A stretch of DNA of 64,000 bases from Parendozoicomonas haliclonae (GCF_900174585.1 NZ_FWPT01000011.1:1-64000), one strand, 5' to 3'; positions 53,833 to 63,900 are shown, counted from the first letter of the stretch. Notes: generated from the letters alone by a model not told the origin. Numbers and translations are program-made.

Positions 53833-54726
53833 ATGGATAAACTAAGGAATATGGCTCTGTTCTGCAGAGTCGTTGAGCAAGGTAGCTTTGCCAAAGCAGC
53901 TCATGAATTAAACCTGACTCCAGCCATTGTTGGCCGCCATGTTGCCAGCCTTGAGCAATCACTGGGCATGCGTCTGATATTGCGTACGACTCGCAGCATG
54001 GAGATCACACCAGCCGGGCAGGAGTATTACAACGGCTGCAAACGCATTCTGGAAAACGTAGAAATACTCGAACACTCACTCAACCTGGGGCAGACTGGTG
54101 AGCCGAAAGGATTGATTCGTATTGGCGCACCGGATGGCTTCGCTGCCCCTTATCTGCTGGATCAGGTTGCCAGTTTTCAGGAGATTTATCCTCAGGTTCA
54201 AGTTGATATTCTTGAAGACAATGGTCGTACGGATATGGTCAAAGACCACATTGATCTGATGATCCGTTTTGCCATCGCTCTCGATGATGCCAATTACATA
54301 GCGACACCACTGACGACAACACCGTTGGCCTTATTCGCCTCACCCGAGTACATCGAAAGACGCGGCAGACCAACCTCTATCAACGATCTGAACACCCACG
54401 ACTGTTTATTATTCAGTGCATCGCGTTATGGCGGAACCTGGCCGGTCATCATTGATGGTGCTCCTAAGAAACTTCAACTGCCATGGAGACTCTCCTTCAC
54501 TAACACGCATGTATTGATCAGCGCTCTCGATAAAGGGCTTGGTATCGGTTTAATGCCGGAGATTCTGGCCAGAGGATTAAGCCAGAAAGAGCTGGTAAAA
54601 ATTGATGACCTCTTCGATTTTCATACCGTCACGATTTACGCCATCTACCCTTCCCGGGAGTATATTCCTGAACGTGTCAGGTTATTCCTCGAACACCTCA
54701 AACAGACCTTCAAGAAAAGGCTCTAG
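53833..54726 (+). CDS. LysR family regulator, CrgA-like type
   Basis: A 297-residue LTTR with the N-terminal HTH LRNMALFCRVVEQGSFAKAA...TPAIVGRHVASLE and an effector domain of the CrgA/DhcR-like type (GLIRIGAPDGFAAPYLL, LALFASPEYIERRGRP). It is divergent from the MBL-fold gene by 128 bp and probably regulates it and grxB. Confidence 0.92.
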   Translation: MDKLRNMALFCRVVEQGSFAKAAHELNLTPAIVGRHVASLEQSLGMRLILRTTRSMEITPAGQEYYNGCKRILENVEILEHSLNLGQTGEPKGLIRIGAPDGFAAPYLLDQVASFQEIYPQVQVDILEDNGRTDMVKDHIDLMIRFAIALDDANYIATPLTTTPLALFASPEYIERRGRPTSINDLNTHDCLLFSASRYGGTWPVIIDGAPKKLQLPWRLSFTNTHVLISALDKGLGIGLMPEILARGLSQKELVKIDDLFDFHTVTIYAIYPSREYIPERVRLFLEHLKQTFKKRL

Positions 54727-54825
54727 CATCAACCCCTGCGAACTCTGTGCACACGCTCTACGTGGTATATCTTTTGCTTTGGATGCGTATAATCCCCGCA
54801 TCCAAACAAACGACAGAATTATAAT

Positions 54826-55455
54826 ATGTTGGACAACTCTCACAGTTATATTGAAGACCTGTTTGCTCTTCTTTGTTCCGGTCTCTTTGTCTCTTTTGGG
54901 GTTTACCTGTTTCAGGTTGAGGAGCTGATGGTTGGAGGAGCGGCAGGGCTCGCATTACTGGGAACCTATGCCACCGACCTGAGCTGGGGCACGCTGTTCT
55001 TCCTGATCAATCTCCCCTTCTATGCTCTGGCCTGGACCCAAATCGGCAAACGCTTCACCATCAACACCTTCATCTCCGTCACCAGCATCTCCATCCTCTC
55101 CGAATATGTTCCAAATCTGGTCACCGTTGACCATATCCATCCGGTGTTTGCTGCAATGATGGGCGGTGTTCTTATCGGAATGGGCATACTGATTATGTTC
55201 CGCCACGCTTCCAGTCTCGGCGGACTTGGGATTCTGGCTTTCTACCTGCAGAACCGTTTTGGTATCAAGGCAGGAACCTTTCAGCTGGCGATCGACAGTC
55301 TGATACTGCTGTGCTCAGCTATCTATATCTCCTGGCCTTTGGTCACAATCTCGGTGCTGGCTGCTTTCTTCCTGAATATGGTGCTGTCCCTGAACCACCG
55401 CCCGGATCGTTACTCTCTTCAGGCCAAAGCAGATACCGAAGCCAAAACGGCTTAA
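54826..55455 (+). CDS. YitT family membrane protein
   Basis: A 209-residue protein with five to six membrane helices. Family marks are the N-terminal helix LFALLCSGLFVSFGVYLFQ, the GGAAGLALL loop, NLPFYALAWTQIGKRF, and GVLIGMGILIMFRHASSLGG. YitT (DUF161) proteins are of unknown function. No DUF2179 domain is fused. It is convergent with the ThrE-like gene, with a perfect hairpin between. Confidence 0.88.
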   Translation: MLDNSHSYIEDLFALLCSGLFVSFGVYLFQVEELMVGGAAGLALLGTYATDLSWGTLFFLINLPFYALAWTQIGKRFTINTFISVTSISILSEYVPNLVTVDHIHPVFAAMMGGVLIGMGILIMFRHASSLGGLGILAFYLQNRFGIKAGTFQLAIDSLILLCSAIYISWPLVTISVLAAFFLNMVLSLNHRPDRYSLQAKADTEAKTA

Positions 55456-55462
55456 TAAGAAT

Positions 55463-55489
55463 ACCAGCAGGAGACTGCCTCCTGCTGGT
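55463..55489. terminator. bidirectional terminator
   Basis: A perfect 11-bp stem ACCAGCAGGAG/CTCCTGCTGGT with a 5-nt loop between convergent yitT-like and thrE-like genes, followed on the plus strand by TTGAG. Confidence 0.75.
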
Positions 55490-55503
55490 TTGAGAGGAAA
55501 GTC

Positions 55504-56730
55504 TTACAAAGACTTCTTCGCAGGGAAGATCATCCGGGCAAAGATGAGGCCCGCAAGAATGGACATAAACATCATAAAGGTCTGTACGCCAATCTGGGGC
55601 AGGTCTACAAAAGCTACGCCATTGTTGATCACCTTATCGAGACCGATATAAGCCTTACTTCCTGGCACCAGCAGAACCACACCGTGCAACAGGATGATAA
55701 GTGACGACATCCCCGTCGCCCGGGACCAGATATTGCTGTAGATACCCACAATCAACGCACCAAGAAACGGTCCCATACCCTCGCCCAGATATTGGGAACC
55801 AAACAAGGCACCGCCATAAGCCAGAAAGCAACACAGCAATCCCCAGGGCGTATCCCGCAGGCGATTCTTAAAGACGATAATCAACGACAGTGACAGCAGT
55901 GGGACTGCAACAATATCCATCCAGTCCGGAATAGTTACGACCGGTTCCATCACCGGCTTAACCCATACCAGCTTGACCAGAGCCGAGCCCAACGCCGAAC
56001 CAAAATAGAGTTTGCACAGGCACAGCATACTGTCCATAAAACGACTGGTACCGGATATAAGATGCCGTGCCGCAAGGTCCTTCAATGCCAGGGTAATGGA
56101 GAGGCCAGGGATAAATACAATAATGCCGGAGAGTACCACCAGCGGCACATTGATCTCCGGAAACCAGTAACTGGCAAATCCACCGAACAATGCAGCGACC
56201 AGAGCAACCAGTGGATCAAGGGCTTCACCACTGGAAGCGAAACGCTCCACCAGAAGAATCACCCCAAACACAATCAGTCCGGCAACCGAGGATACCCAGA
56301 CCTCCGACCAGTTCTGTCCGACAAGCATGGCAAAAGCACCACTAGTCAGACCAAAGGCAAACCATGTTGTTTTTACACTGTAGGGCGGAGGTTCGTTCTG
56401 AATATCTTTGAGTTTGGTAGCAGCTTCGCCAATCTCGCAATTGCCGCTGATCACATCATCAACCAGCTTATCGGTCTTGGCCAGAGAACCGAGATCCAGA
56501 TCACCCGGCTTAACCCGGATATGGTAGTTATGCTTTTTATTTTCTCCGGGAATCCAGAGAACCACTGTCAGGAGAGTGGGAGAAACGAGAAAGTAGCCGT
56601 CCAGTTCTAATGCACGACAGACATTGAGCATATGGTTCTCAATGCGAAAAGAGGGCGTGCCAAATTTATGCAACGCCTGCCCGAGGCTGACAAGAAAGTC
56701 TCGCCGCTGCTGGTAAGTCTTGCGGTCCAC
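55504..56730 (-). CDS. ThrE-type threonine/serine exporter, fused form
   Basis: A 408-residue protein combining the two ThrE modules in one chain: an N-terminal cytosolic/TM ThrE domain (MDRKTYQQRRDFLVSLGQAL..., then VKTTWFAFGLTSGAFAML...) and a C-terminal ThrE_2 domain (LLCCFLAYGGALFGSQYLGE...). About ten membrane helices. Corynebacterial ThrE exports threonine and serine; enterobacteria split the modules as YjjP and YjjB. It follows the ArsR gene on the same strand but a hairpin separates them. Confidence 0.85.
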   Translation of the reverse strand: MDRKTYQQRRDFLVSLGQALHKFGTPSFRIENHMLNVCRALELDGYFLVSPTLLTVVLWIPGENKKHNYHIRVKPGDLDLGSLAKTDKLVDDVISGNCEIGEAATKLKDIQNEPPPYSVKTTWFAFGLTSGAFAMLVGQNWSEVWVSSVAGLIVFGVILLVERFASSGEALDPLVALVAALFGGFASYWFPEINVPLVVLSGIIVFIPGLSITLALKDLAARHLISGTSRFMDSMLCLCKLYFGSALGSALVKLVWVKPVMEPVVTIPDWMDIVAVPLLSLSLIIVFKNRLRDTPWGLLCCFLAYGGALFGSQYLGEGMGPFLGALIVGIYSNIWSRATGMSSLIILLHGVVLLVPGSKAYIGLDKVINNGVAFVDLPQIGVQTFMMFMSILAGLIFARMIFPAKKSL

Positions 56731-56787
56731 GAGGATACATTCAAACAGGTGATAAGAGGAAAGATGGGGCGGATAGTATAGAAAGAA

Positions 56788-56826
56788 GGGCAGGATGGAA
56801 GGGTTTCTTAAGAAAAAATCCTGCCC
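56788..56826 (-). terminator. hairpin after the ArsR gene
   Basis: A GGGCAGGAT/ATCCTGCCC stem with an inner TTTCTTAAGAAA palindrome lies past the ArsR stop codon. On the minus strand it is followed by TTCTTTCTATA. Confidence 0.55.
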
Positions 56827-56849
56827 CGAAGGGATTTGCTGAAACGCCT

Positions 56850-57149
56850 TTATTCAGCGGTGTTTTCGTCTGTACAACACTCGTCACGCAGGAAACAAAC
56901 GAGGGCATCAAACGTGGCATATTGGGGAACACAATACAGCGTTCGGCTCTCCCTTCTCTGCTTCACCAGCCCAACAGAAACCAGCGCAGAAATATGATGG
57001 GACAGTGTTGAGCCCGGTATACCCAGTTCCTTTTGCAGAGCTCCTACCGGCAGGCCACTGTGGCCAGATTTAACCAGTCGCTTGTAGATCATCAACCGAC
57101 TTGGGTGTCCGAGCTCTTTCAGGATTTTTGCGTAGTCTTCCAGATCCAT
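56850..57149 (-). CDS. ArsR/SmtB family regulator
   Basis: A 99-residue winged-helix regulator: YAKILKELGHPSRLMIYKRL, a recognition region with LGIPGSTLSHHISALVSVG, and a wing with RRESRTLYCVP. A C-terminal FLRDECCTDE holds a vicinal Cys pair that could be part of a metal or metalloid sensor site. It lies on the same strand downstream of the DUF318 permease, but a strong terminator separates them. Confidence 0.92.
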   Translation of the reverse strand: MDLEDYAKILKELGHPSRLMIYKRLVKSGHSGLPVGALQKELGIPGSTLSHHISALVSVGLVKQRRESRTLYCVPQYATFDALVCFLRDECCTDENTAE

Positions 57150-57215
57150 ACGACAAAGCTGCTATCGATTAATGCTGAGACCATACCAGAAGTCTGTCAG
57201 CGTTTCCCAAAAACA

Positions 57216-57242
57216 AAACCGCCAGCGTGAAGCTGGCGGTTT
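57216..57242 (-). terminator. rho-independent terminator of the permease gene
   Basis: A perfect 11-bp stem AAACCGCCAGC/GCTGGCGGTTT with a 5-nt loop; on the minus strand it continues TTGTTTTTGGG, a good U tract. It separates the permease from the ArsR gene. Confidence 0.9.
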
Positions 57243-57252
57243 CCTATGAGGT

Positions 57253-58323
57253 TTAGATGAAGGTCATAACCAGACCGGCGGAGACTGCCATGGTGAAGAT
57301 CACCACCAGAAAGGCAATAACCATCGGGTTACGGAAGATGCTCTTCAGCAGAATCACTTCTGTCAGACTGGCACCCGCGCTGCCGATAATCAGAGCCATC
57401 AGCGCGCCCATTCCCATACCTTTTGCTGCCAGTGCGGAAGCCAGAGGAATCACCGCTTCAGCACGAATGTACAGAGGTACACCGATGATCGCCGCAAATG
57501 GAATGGCCAGAGGGTTGTTCGGGCCGGCCCACTCAGCGATAAACTCCGCTGGGATAAAACCGTAAGTGAAAGAACCAATACCTACGCCAAGCATCAGAAC
57601 CGGGAAGATCTTCTTGAACTGACTCCAGGTTTCAGACCAGATGCGAGCCCAACGGTTTTCTGCTTTCGGCTTGCTGTCACCACAGCTGGTCGCACATCCG
57701 GAAGCGGCTGGCGCTGGTTTGCTGTCACAGCAGGAGCTTTTCACTTCTGGCTTTGGTGCACAGCAAGAGCTCTTCTCTTCAACGACCGGCTTGCTATCGC
57801 AGCATGAAGCCTTCGCCTCTACCTTTGGCTTTTTGCTGTCGCAGCAGCTGGTCGGAGCTGTTTCACCGTAAACAACTTCTTTGCGAACAAAGCGCTCAAA
57901 GCCAAGCTTCTCCAGAATGAAGCCACCGAGTACGGACACGGTCAGAGCAATAATAAAGTACGCCACCGTAATCTTTGTACCAAATGTTGCCAGCAGCAAG
58001 CCGAGAATGATCGGGTTCATCAGCGGCGAAGTGAACAGGAAAGTAATGGTTGGACCAAAACCTGCCCGCGCTTTTAGCAGACCGGTCAGCATCGGGATGG
58101 TTGAGCAGCTGCAGAACGGTGTCAGTGCACCCAGCAGGCCTGCAGAGAGATAACCCTTACCACCCTTGGAGCCCAGAATCTTCTGGATTTTTTCCGCCGG
58201 CATATATTCGAGGATAACCCCGATAATAAAGCTGATCAGAAGGAACAGCACCGTCAGCTCTGCCGCGAGGAACAGAAACATATCGAATGCTTCTGATAGT
58301 TTTAACATCATTTCTTCAGACAT
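57253..58323 (-). CDS. DUF318/ArsP-like permease with Cys-Cys repeats
   Basis: A 356-residue permease of the YraQ/ArsP type with about eight membrane helices. The family motif TPFCSCSTIP is at about 68-77 and a second conserved half begins near residue 230. Between the halves, a cytosolic or periplasmic loop holds four S-C-C-[DA]-[SP]-K units, with Cys pairs at 160-161, 174-175, 187-188 and 198-199, plus Cys210 and Cys214, joined by Lys/Pro/Glu linkers. ArsP itself exports methylarsenite and lacks such repeats as far as I know. The Cys pairs look like a metal or metalloid docking arm. The start is at MSEEMMLKL with TGGAAA upstream; 30 earlier residues are unlikely. Confidence 0.85.
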   Translation of the reverse strand: MSEEMMLKLSEAFDMFLFLAAELTVLFLLISFIIGVILEYMPAEKIQKILGSKGGKGYLSAGLLGALTPFCSCSTIPMLTGLLKARAGFGPTITFLFTSPLMNPIILGLLLATFGTKITVAYFIIALTVSVLGGFILEKLGFERFVRKEVVYGETAPTSCCDSKKPKVEAKASCCDSKPVVEEKSSCCAPKPEVKSSCCDSKPAPAASGCATSCGDSKPKAENRWARIWSETWSQFKKIFPVLMLGVGIGSFTYGFIPAEFIAEWAGPNNPLAIPFAAIIGVPLYIRAEAVIPLASALAAKGMGMGALMALIIGSAGASLTEVILLKSIFRNPMVIAFLVVIFTMAVSAGLVMTFI

Positions 58324-58326
58324 CGT

Positions 58327-58342
58327 ATATTTCCAGAAATAT
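58327..58342. promoter_or_regulatory. small palindrome at the permease start
   Basis: ATATTTC-CA-GAAATAT lies directly upstream of the permease start codon and overlaps its ribosome binding region. Its TTTC..GAAA core resembles that of the larger inverted repeat about 110 bp upstream, so it may be a second operator. Confidence 0.4.
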
Positions 58343-58437
58343 AGAATTAATAAGCTGCAGATATCCTTTCGACTTATGTCGCGATCACTGTGCAGCACCT
58401 TGATGCGGCGCATTCTACTCTTGGACGATCCGATGTC

Positions 58438-58469
58438 AACATTATTTCTAGAAACATAGAAATAATGTT
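58438..58469. promoter_or_regulatory. perfect 13-bp inverted repeat, candidate ArsR operator
   Basis: AACATTATTTCTA and its exact complement TAGAAATAATGTT are separated by 6 bp, between the divergent permease and phospholipase-like genes. Size and AT-rich dyad suit an ArsR/SmtB operator. It is about 115 bp upstream of the permease start. Confidence 0.6.
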
Positions 58470-58548
58470 CAAAAGAAACCCATCGTCGTTAGTAACACCA
58501 GGAGCATCCTGCTAACGTGGGCATAAGCTCTATACAGTCGAACACATA

Positions 58549-59463
58549 ATGAGAACAACAATCGTCTTTGCAGCTCTGGTGGCTGCCAGCTCCTCAACTC
58601 TGGCCTACGAACCGGAAAAACATCATACCCTGGCCGGCTATTCCGTTGACCTCTTCAACGCCTGTGCTTTAACACTGTCGTTTGAAAGCCGGATCACTCT
58701 TTCCGATAAAGCCACCATCCAAAGATATGATGCCGGGGAAGACAACTTTCTGAGCAAACTGCCTCGCCGTACTTTTAACTGGCACTTCTACAACCAAAAC
58801 AAAGAACCCGAACAAAAGCATGGGCTTATCAACCGCTCCATGACCGGCCTTCTGGCCTCTCTTGATCACAACATCGTCCATACCCGTACCTTTGATCCAA
58901 AGCTTGCCGGCAGCGCCCTGCACTTTATCGAAGATGTCACTGTGCCTGCCCATGTGATGCCGGTCTTCCATGGCCCTGTACTGCCCTTGCTTATGGGTGG
59001 TGCAACAGGCCATTACAAGCCTGGCAACATTCACGATCAGATTGATGGCTGGAAGATAGACAGCAACAGAATTGAAAAAGAACTCTCAGCTCTTGGTATC
59101 GACCCACTGCAATGTCAGGCGCTATTCGAGCAGCAAAACGTCTCTGATAACCCAACGCTGACCAGAGTGCAGCAGACGGCTACTCAGACTCTCGATGCAG
59201 TGAATCAGCCAATAGCAGAATGCCAGACACCATGGCGGTGGTTCTGGGATGTCGATTATGGAAATACTTACTTCACCGGCTATCGCTATGACTGGGATGA
59301 CAACAGTGATGCCACTTTTGGAGAAACCAGCACGCTGGAAAATAGCTGTTCAGTGAAGAGAGACGATTACAACGATTTTGTCTTTGAACGACATCTGCAG
59401 GCGATTAAGGCAGGAACTGCCTTTCTGGCTTATTTCAGCCAAATAAAAGGCCCTGGAAGCTAA
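58549..59463 (+). CDS. exported zinc-dependent phospholipase C-like protein
   Basis: A 304-residue exported protein with a signal peptide (about 1-19). It has histidines at 25-26 right after the signal, a WHFYNQ segment (His79) and the zinc motif H125-FIE-D129-VTVPA-H135. This fits the H-x3-D-x3-P-x-H signature of the zinc phospholipase C / S1-P1 nuclease fold. A C-terminal part with WRWFWDVDYGNTYFTGY is unlike the alpha-toxin PLAT domain. Either lipase or nuclease activity is possible; phospholipase C is slightly favoured. It could act on host membranes. It is divergent from the permease gene. Confidence 0.7.
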   Translation: MRTTIVFAALVAASSSTLAYEPEKHHTLAGYSVDLFNACALTLSFESRITLSDKATIQRYDAGEDNFLSKLPRRTFNWHFYNQNKEPEQKHGLINRSMTGLLASLDHNIVHTRTFDPKLAGSALHFIEDVTVPAHVMPVFHGPVLPLLMGGATGHYKPGNIHDQIDGWKIDSNRIEKELSALGIDPLQCQALFEQQNVSDNPTLTRVQQTATQTLDAVNQPIAECQTPWRWFWDVDYGNTYFTGYRYDWDDNSDATFGETSTLENSCSVKRDDYNDFVFERHLQAIKAGTAFLAYFSQIKGPGS

Positions 59464-59488
59464 CTACCAGAGCCCTTTGGAGAAAGCA

Positions 59489-60838
59489 TCAAACCTCTTT
59501 CATCATGGCACAGATCATTTTGATGCCTGCATTGAGATCAAAGCCTTTGTGATTAGTAATGCCTGTCTTGCTGACTCCATGCAGATCCATGCGGGTTGAT
59601 CCGCTGACTTCATAGATCTTGACCGTCTCTTCCAGGTAGGAATCACGTCCTTTCAGGGTTTCCTTGGAGACCAGCTGGAAGGCGCCACGCTGGATTCTGG
59701 TTTTACTGTTGGCGCTCTTTTCCCAATAATCAAATATCCGCTTGGCAACGCGCTCTTTGGCTATCGGACCCAGATCGAAAGTCACTTCGATCTCTTTGCT
59801 CATAAATGACGAGTCTTTTTTGAGTACAGAGCACTGAATTGGCTTCAGGGAAGCTTCCAGATAACCGTTCCGGTCAACATTAATAGACTTACGCTGATCG
59901 TAATGACCTGGAGCTCTGAGAATAAACTCCGCCTTGCCGGCAGGCAGCTCCATAGGCAACGAAAGTCGTTTGGTTCCGGCGGCATTCACCACATAGCCAT
60001 TTGCCGGCAATTTTTGCACATTAACTGAGAAGCCACTCTTCTCCAGAGTAAACCGGAAATTATTCTCTACTTTCGTCAGCTTCACGGTCTTGGTCTGGGT
60101 CTTATAGCCTGAGCGGGAAACCTCAACCTTATAGTTCCCGGGCTCCAGCAACATACCCTTCTTGTATTTCGGCCCGATATTCATAATCCGGACTTTCGCA
60201 TCCGACGGGGATGTGTAGATATGCAGAGGAATCTTTTGGACAACGCTTGGTTTGGATGATGACTTCGGTGCTGTTGTTGTCTGACTGCCTTTAGACGTCT
60301 GCCTTGAATCGCTATCAGACTTTTTATCGTCTGTCATAACGACAAATACGACCAGAGCAATACCAAGACCTACAAGTATCAAAACCAGATAAAACAGTCG
60401 GGTCAGCCATTTCATCAATCCGGCAAAGAAGCCTTTCTTCTCAGCCTTTTTACCGGACAGCATATAAGCTACTGCGCTTTTATCCGGCGTGGTATTCGCC
60501 AACACACTTTGGGTGAGATTCTTCTGCTTCTGGATAGCAGACATAGACTTACCCGAGGTATTTTTCTTTGCCTCGGGAGCAGGGCTGGATTTAGGTTTTT
60601 CCTGTTCCGATTTTGTCTTGTCCCGTGATGCCCGTTTCACGTTACCGGTCGGTTCTGATTTTTTGGGCTGACTCTTTTCAGGTTCCTGCTTCTTACCAGC
60701 ATCAGCATCTACGGCCGCTGCTGCCACCTTTTCTGCAGCTTTTTTCTGCTGCTGGGCATGCCCACAGAATGGGCAGAATTTAACCACTCCTCCCAGCGCG
60801 CTGTTACACGCAGAATTTATACAAGACAGCTTTTCCAT
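59489..60838 (-). CDS. zinc-ribbon, single-TM, PEGA-domain protein
   Basis: A 449-residue protein. An N-terminal zinc ribbon has Cys6, Cys11, Cys22 and Cys25 (KFCPFCGHAQ), followed by a long Lys/Pro/Ser-rich linker, a membrane helix near 152-172 (LFYLVLILVGLGIALVVFV), then a PEGA domain (GMLLEPGNYKVEVSRSGY) and a second similar beta unit. A C-terminal mixed domain (about 335-449) begins with a TFDLGP region. It lies 90 bp downstream of the tubulin-like gene on the same strand and is probably its operon partner. The start at MEKLSCINSAC is chosen because the zinc ribbon begins there. Confidence 0.7.
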   Translation of the reverse strand: MEKLSCINSACNSALGGVVKFCPFCGHAQQQKKAAEKVAAAAVDADAGKKQEPEKSQPKKSEPTGNVKRASRDKTKSEQEKPKSSPAPEAKKNTSGKSMSAIQKQKNLTQSVLANTTPDKSAVAYMLSGKKAEKKGFFAGLMKWLTRLFYLVLILVGLGIALVVFVVMTDDKKSDSDSRQTSKGSQTTTAPKSSSKPSVVQKIPLHIYTSPSDAKVRIMNIGPKYKKGMLLEPGNYKVEVSRSGYKTQTKTVKLTKVENNFRFTLEKSGFSVNVQKLPANGYVVNAAGTKRLSLPMELPAGKAEFILRAPGHYDQRKSINVDRNGYLEASLKPIQCSVLKKDSSFMSKEIEVTFDLGPIAKERVAKRIFDYWEKSANSKTRIQRGAFQLVSKETLKGRDSYLEETVKIYEVSGSTRMDLHGVSKTGITNHKGFDLNAGIKMICAMMKEV

Positions 60839-60928
60839 AAATACCGATCCGGACAGTCGTTTTACAGCAGCACTCTTTTCCACAAAGAGCACTGCTGACT
60901 GTTATTTTCTATCTCTTATTATTCGCCT

Positions 60929-63900
60929 TTACACGACAGGCACGGGGGGTGGCGGAGGCGGTACCGCACCAGCCGTCTGCTGCAGCTCAGCCACTTCTCC
61001 TACAGGCTGCCAGCCTGCCCAGCCCTCGCGCCAGCACAGAGTCTCTTTAGCCACCTGTCCAGACTGCAGATAACCCAGCAGTACACTGCGGGTGTAAGGC
61101 CCCATATTTTCGCCATTCACATGCAGGTAATAGCTGTGCTCAACCTGTGCCACAGGAGGTGGTGGCGGTGCCGCACCAAACGGAGCAGCGGCTGCGGGTG
61201 CCATATTGGCAGGAGCCTTACCAAGAACCTGTTCAATCCAACCCTTATCAAAGAATTCAGGCTTCGCAGTGCGCTTCAGTCTTGGGGTATCACTGTCGCG
61301 TACTTCCCAGGAATAAGCGTCCTTGTCCGAGTTCTCGATAGCGTTGGTCCACTTCTCCAGCAGGTCGTAGGCCTTCTCTTCAAAGCGCTGCGCCTCATCA
61401 CCGGAAACACCACGCATGGTGGCCTTCTCCAGCAGTTCATCACGGAGCTTGCCGGCAATAGCAGATGCAAAGCCCTGAACAGCCACTTCAGCGCCCTTCT
61501 CATCTGGCACCAGCTGAGGGGTATAGGTATCCCGGGCCAGGCTGTCAGCCAGTGCCGCCATGGCCATCAGCTGCCAGCCATCGAGGTCTTCCAGCTTGTT
61601 GCAGACCGTATCGATAATCTTCTGCTGATAGGCTTTTGGCAGACCATTCAAACGGAACGCCCGCTCGTTACCCATCCGACGCACATCGCCACGGCCAACG
61701 CTGAACTGGTACTGGCCGGAAGGTCGGATGCTCTGGTTGGTATCCCGCTTGAGCACACCCATCATGGTGGCCAGCAGGAAATGACGGAAGTCTTCAGAGA
61801 TCGCATTCAGCTGATCAACAGTTGGCACCAACGGATGTTCAAACAACGTGACATCAGACTTGGTATGCACCGGAATCTTTTCGGATTCTTTCAGGTAGCT
61901 GGTTTTCCAGGTTTCCAGACCACGGAGTACTGTCAGCGGCACACCGGACAGCTCGACATAGCAAACCGCACGACCATAGGTACCGGAGTCCACAAAGCTC
62001 AGCTGGGCCGGGGTCACACCGGCACTGGAAGGCAGGCCGGTCATAATCTCTTCTTTAAACGCCTCGTAGTCCGAAGAGCGGCCAACACCGATATAGCATT
62101 TGAACTGATCGGCATTCGGCGTGAACTCACGGCCCATATTGGCATCAATCCACGGCATGGCGCGGGACAGCCAGCTGGAGAAGACCTTCTGACGGGAGGC
62201 CGGATCCATCTTCTCAAGAGCCTGTACCAGCGGATCTTTCTGATCCTGTTCAACGCCAGAGTATTCCTGCTTGGCACGCTTGCTCAGGCAACGGAAGATC
62301 TGACGCTGACCGTCGTCTGACTTCAGCTTCTGGAACAGTTCTTTAGAACCACCGATCTCTTCCAGAGCCTCTTCGGCCCAGGTTGCCAGTGTTTCGTCAC
62401 TTGGCATACTGTGGGTGCTGACAGGTGTTTCTATCTTGCGATAGTTGGCGTATGTCTTACTGTTATCCTGAGCCAGACGACGCTCAAACTCACGAATACC
62501 TTCCAGCATCGCCATAACCGATGCCCGGCCATTCTGCAGCTCACCAACCAGGCCACTCCATACGGCTTCGCCCTGATCATCAATACCCTGGTTCTCACCC
62601 AGGAAGGCAGAGAGTTCTTCCAGCAGTTTTGCTGCCTGCTGGGCAGCGGTCGCACGCAGGTGGAACTTAAGGTAGTTGGCGATCTCGTCTTTCAGATCTT
62701 CCAGAATCGCCCGTGCCTGCTTCTCCTTGGAGCCAAACAGACTCTTGCCACGAGTTTCCGTCAGGTTAGAGAGCAGACGCTCCACTTCGCTGTTACGCAG
62801 AGCATCTTTGATCTCGTTGTACTTCTGAACATTGTCGTTCTGATTCTTCACCACACCATCATGGGAAGACGACAATTTCTCTTTAACCTGCTCAACCAGT
62901 GACAGAACATACTCAAGGCCGCCCAGTTCACGGTTGTCCAGATACTGGTAAAGCTTCTCCTGAAGCTCGTTCTGGATTTCCGTACGCAGCAATCGGCGGG
63001 CTTCTGTAATACGGTCTTCACTGGTATCCGAGGTGCGATCCTGATTACGGATGCAGTCACGCTCCAGCGTGCCCATCACATCACGAATCTCTTTCGGCCA
63101 GTCATCCTTTTCAAAGGTATCGGCGATATTTTCCAGCTCGGCACTCACACGATTTTCGATACCGGCCAGGAGATTGCCCTGGCGGTCTTTCAGCAGACGT
63201 TCGGTCAGCGGATAGTCATAGAAGGTACCGTCAGACAACTTCAGCTCGACACCTTTACTGAGACGAGGCTTTTCTTCAAACAACACTCTCTTCAGGGAGA
63301 GATGGTTGTTCATAAACTCGTCGCGCTGCTTGTCGGTCGCGCGGTTCTTCTCGCCATCAGTCGAGGCAACACCGAAGAACACTTCCAGCATGGCCTTGGT
63401 CCAGCTGTACACGCCCTGATCGATGATATTGGCACTCTGGGTATCCAGTACCGACTGACCAAAGGCCGAGTAACCCTTGAAGTAGTTCAGCTTCATATCA
63501 CCGAACCGGCTCTGGGGAACTGGCGCGGAGAACGGAGTGATCTTATGCTGGGACTGGTTAACAGCTACGGAACGCTTTTTGTTGGCAAAGTCTGCGGAGC
63601 GGAAATCTTCAAACAGGGTATCCGCAACCATCTCGTAAACATCTTTCTGGTCTTCGGTGCCCTGCCCGGACAGGTTGCCGGAATCAATCAGATAGACTTC
63701 GTCGTATGGCTTAACGCTAAGCTGCAGGTTGTCGTGCAGATCCCAGCGTTTTACGAAGTTGCTGCCACCCTTCATGCATGTTTCCAGCTCCATCAGGGAC
63801 GCATAGCCATTGGCTTCGGTACGGTCCTTGTTGGCGGATGCATAGCCGGAAGGCAGGAACATCATCAGATCAACTTCGTGGGCGGAGACATCCTGACTGG

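Noticed and set aside
57680-57850. CRISPR-like or satellite repeats in the permease gene
   Set aside because: The periodicity comes from the coded S-C-C units inside an intact reading frame, with irregular spacing.
61121-62320. Antisense open frame of 399 codons inside the tubulin-like gene
   Set aside because: It is fully internal to a convincing long gene on the other strand, with low-complexity composition and no family features.
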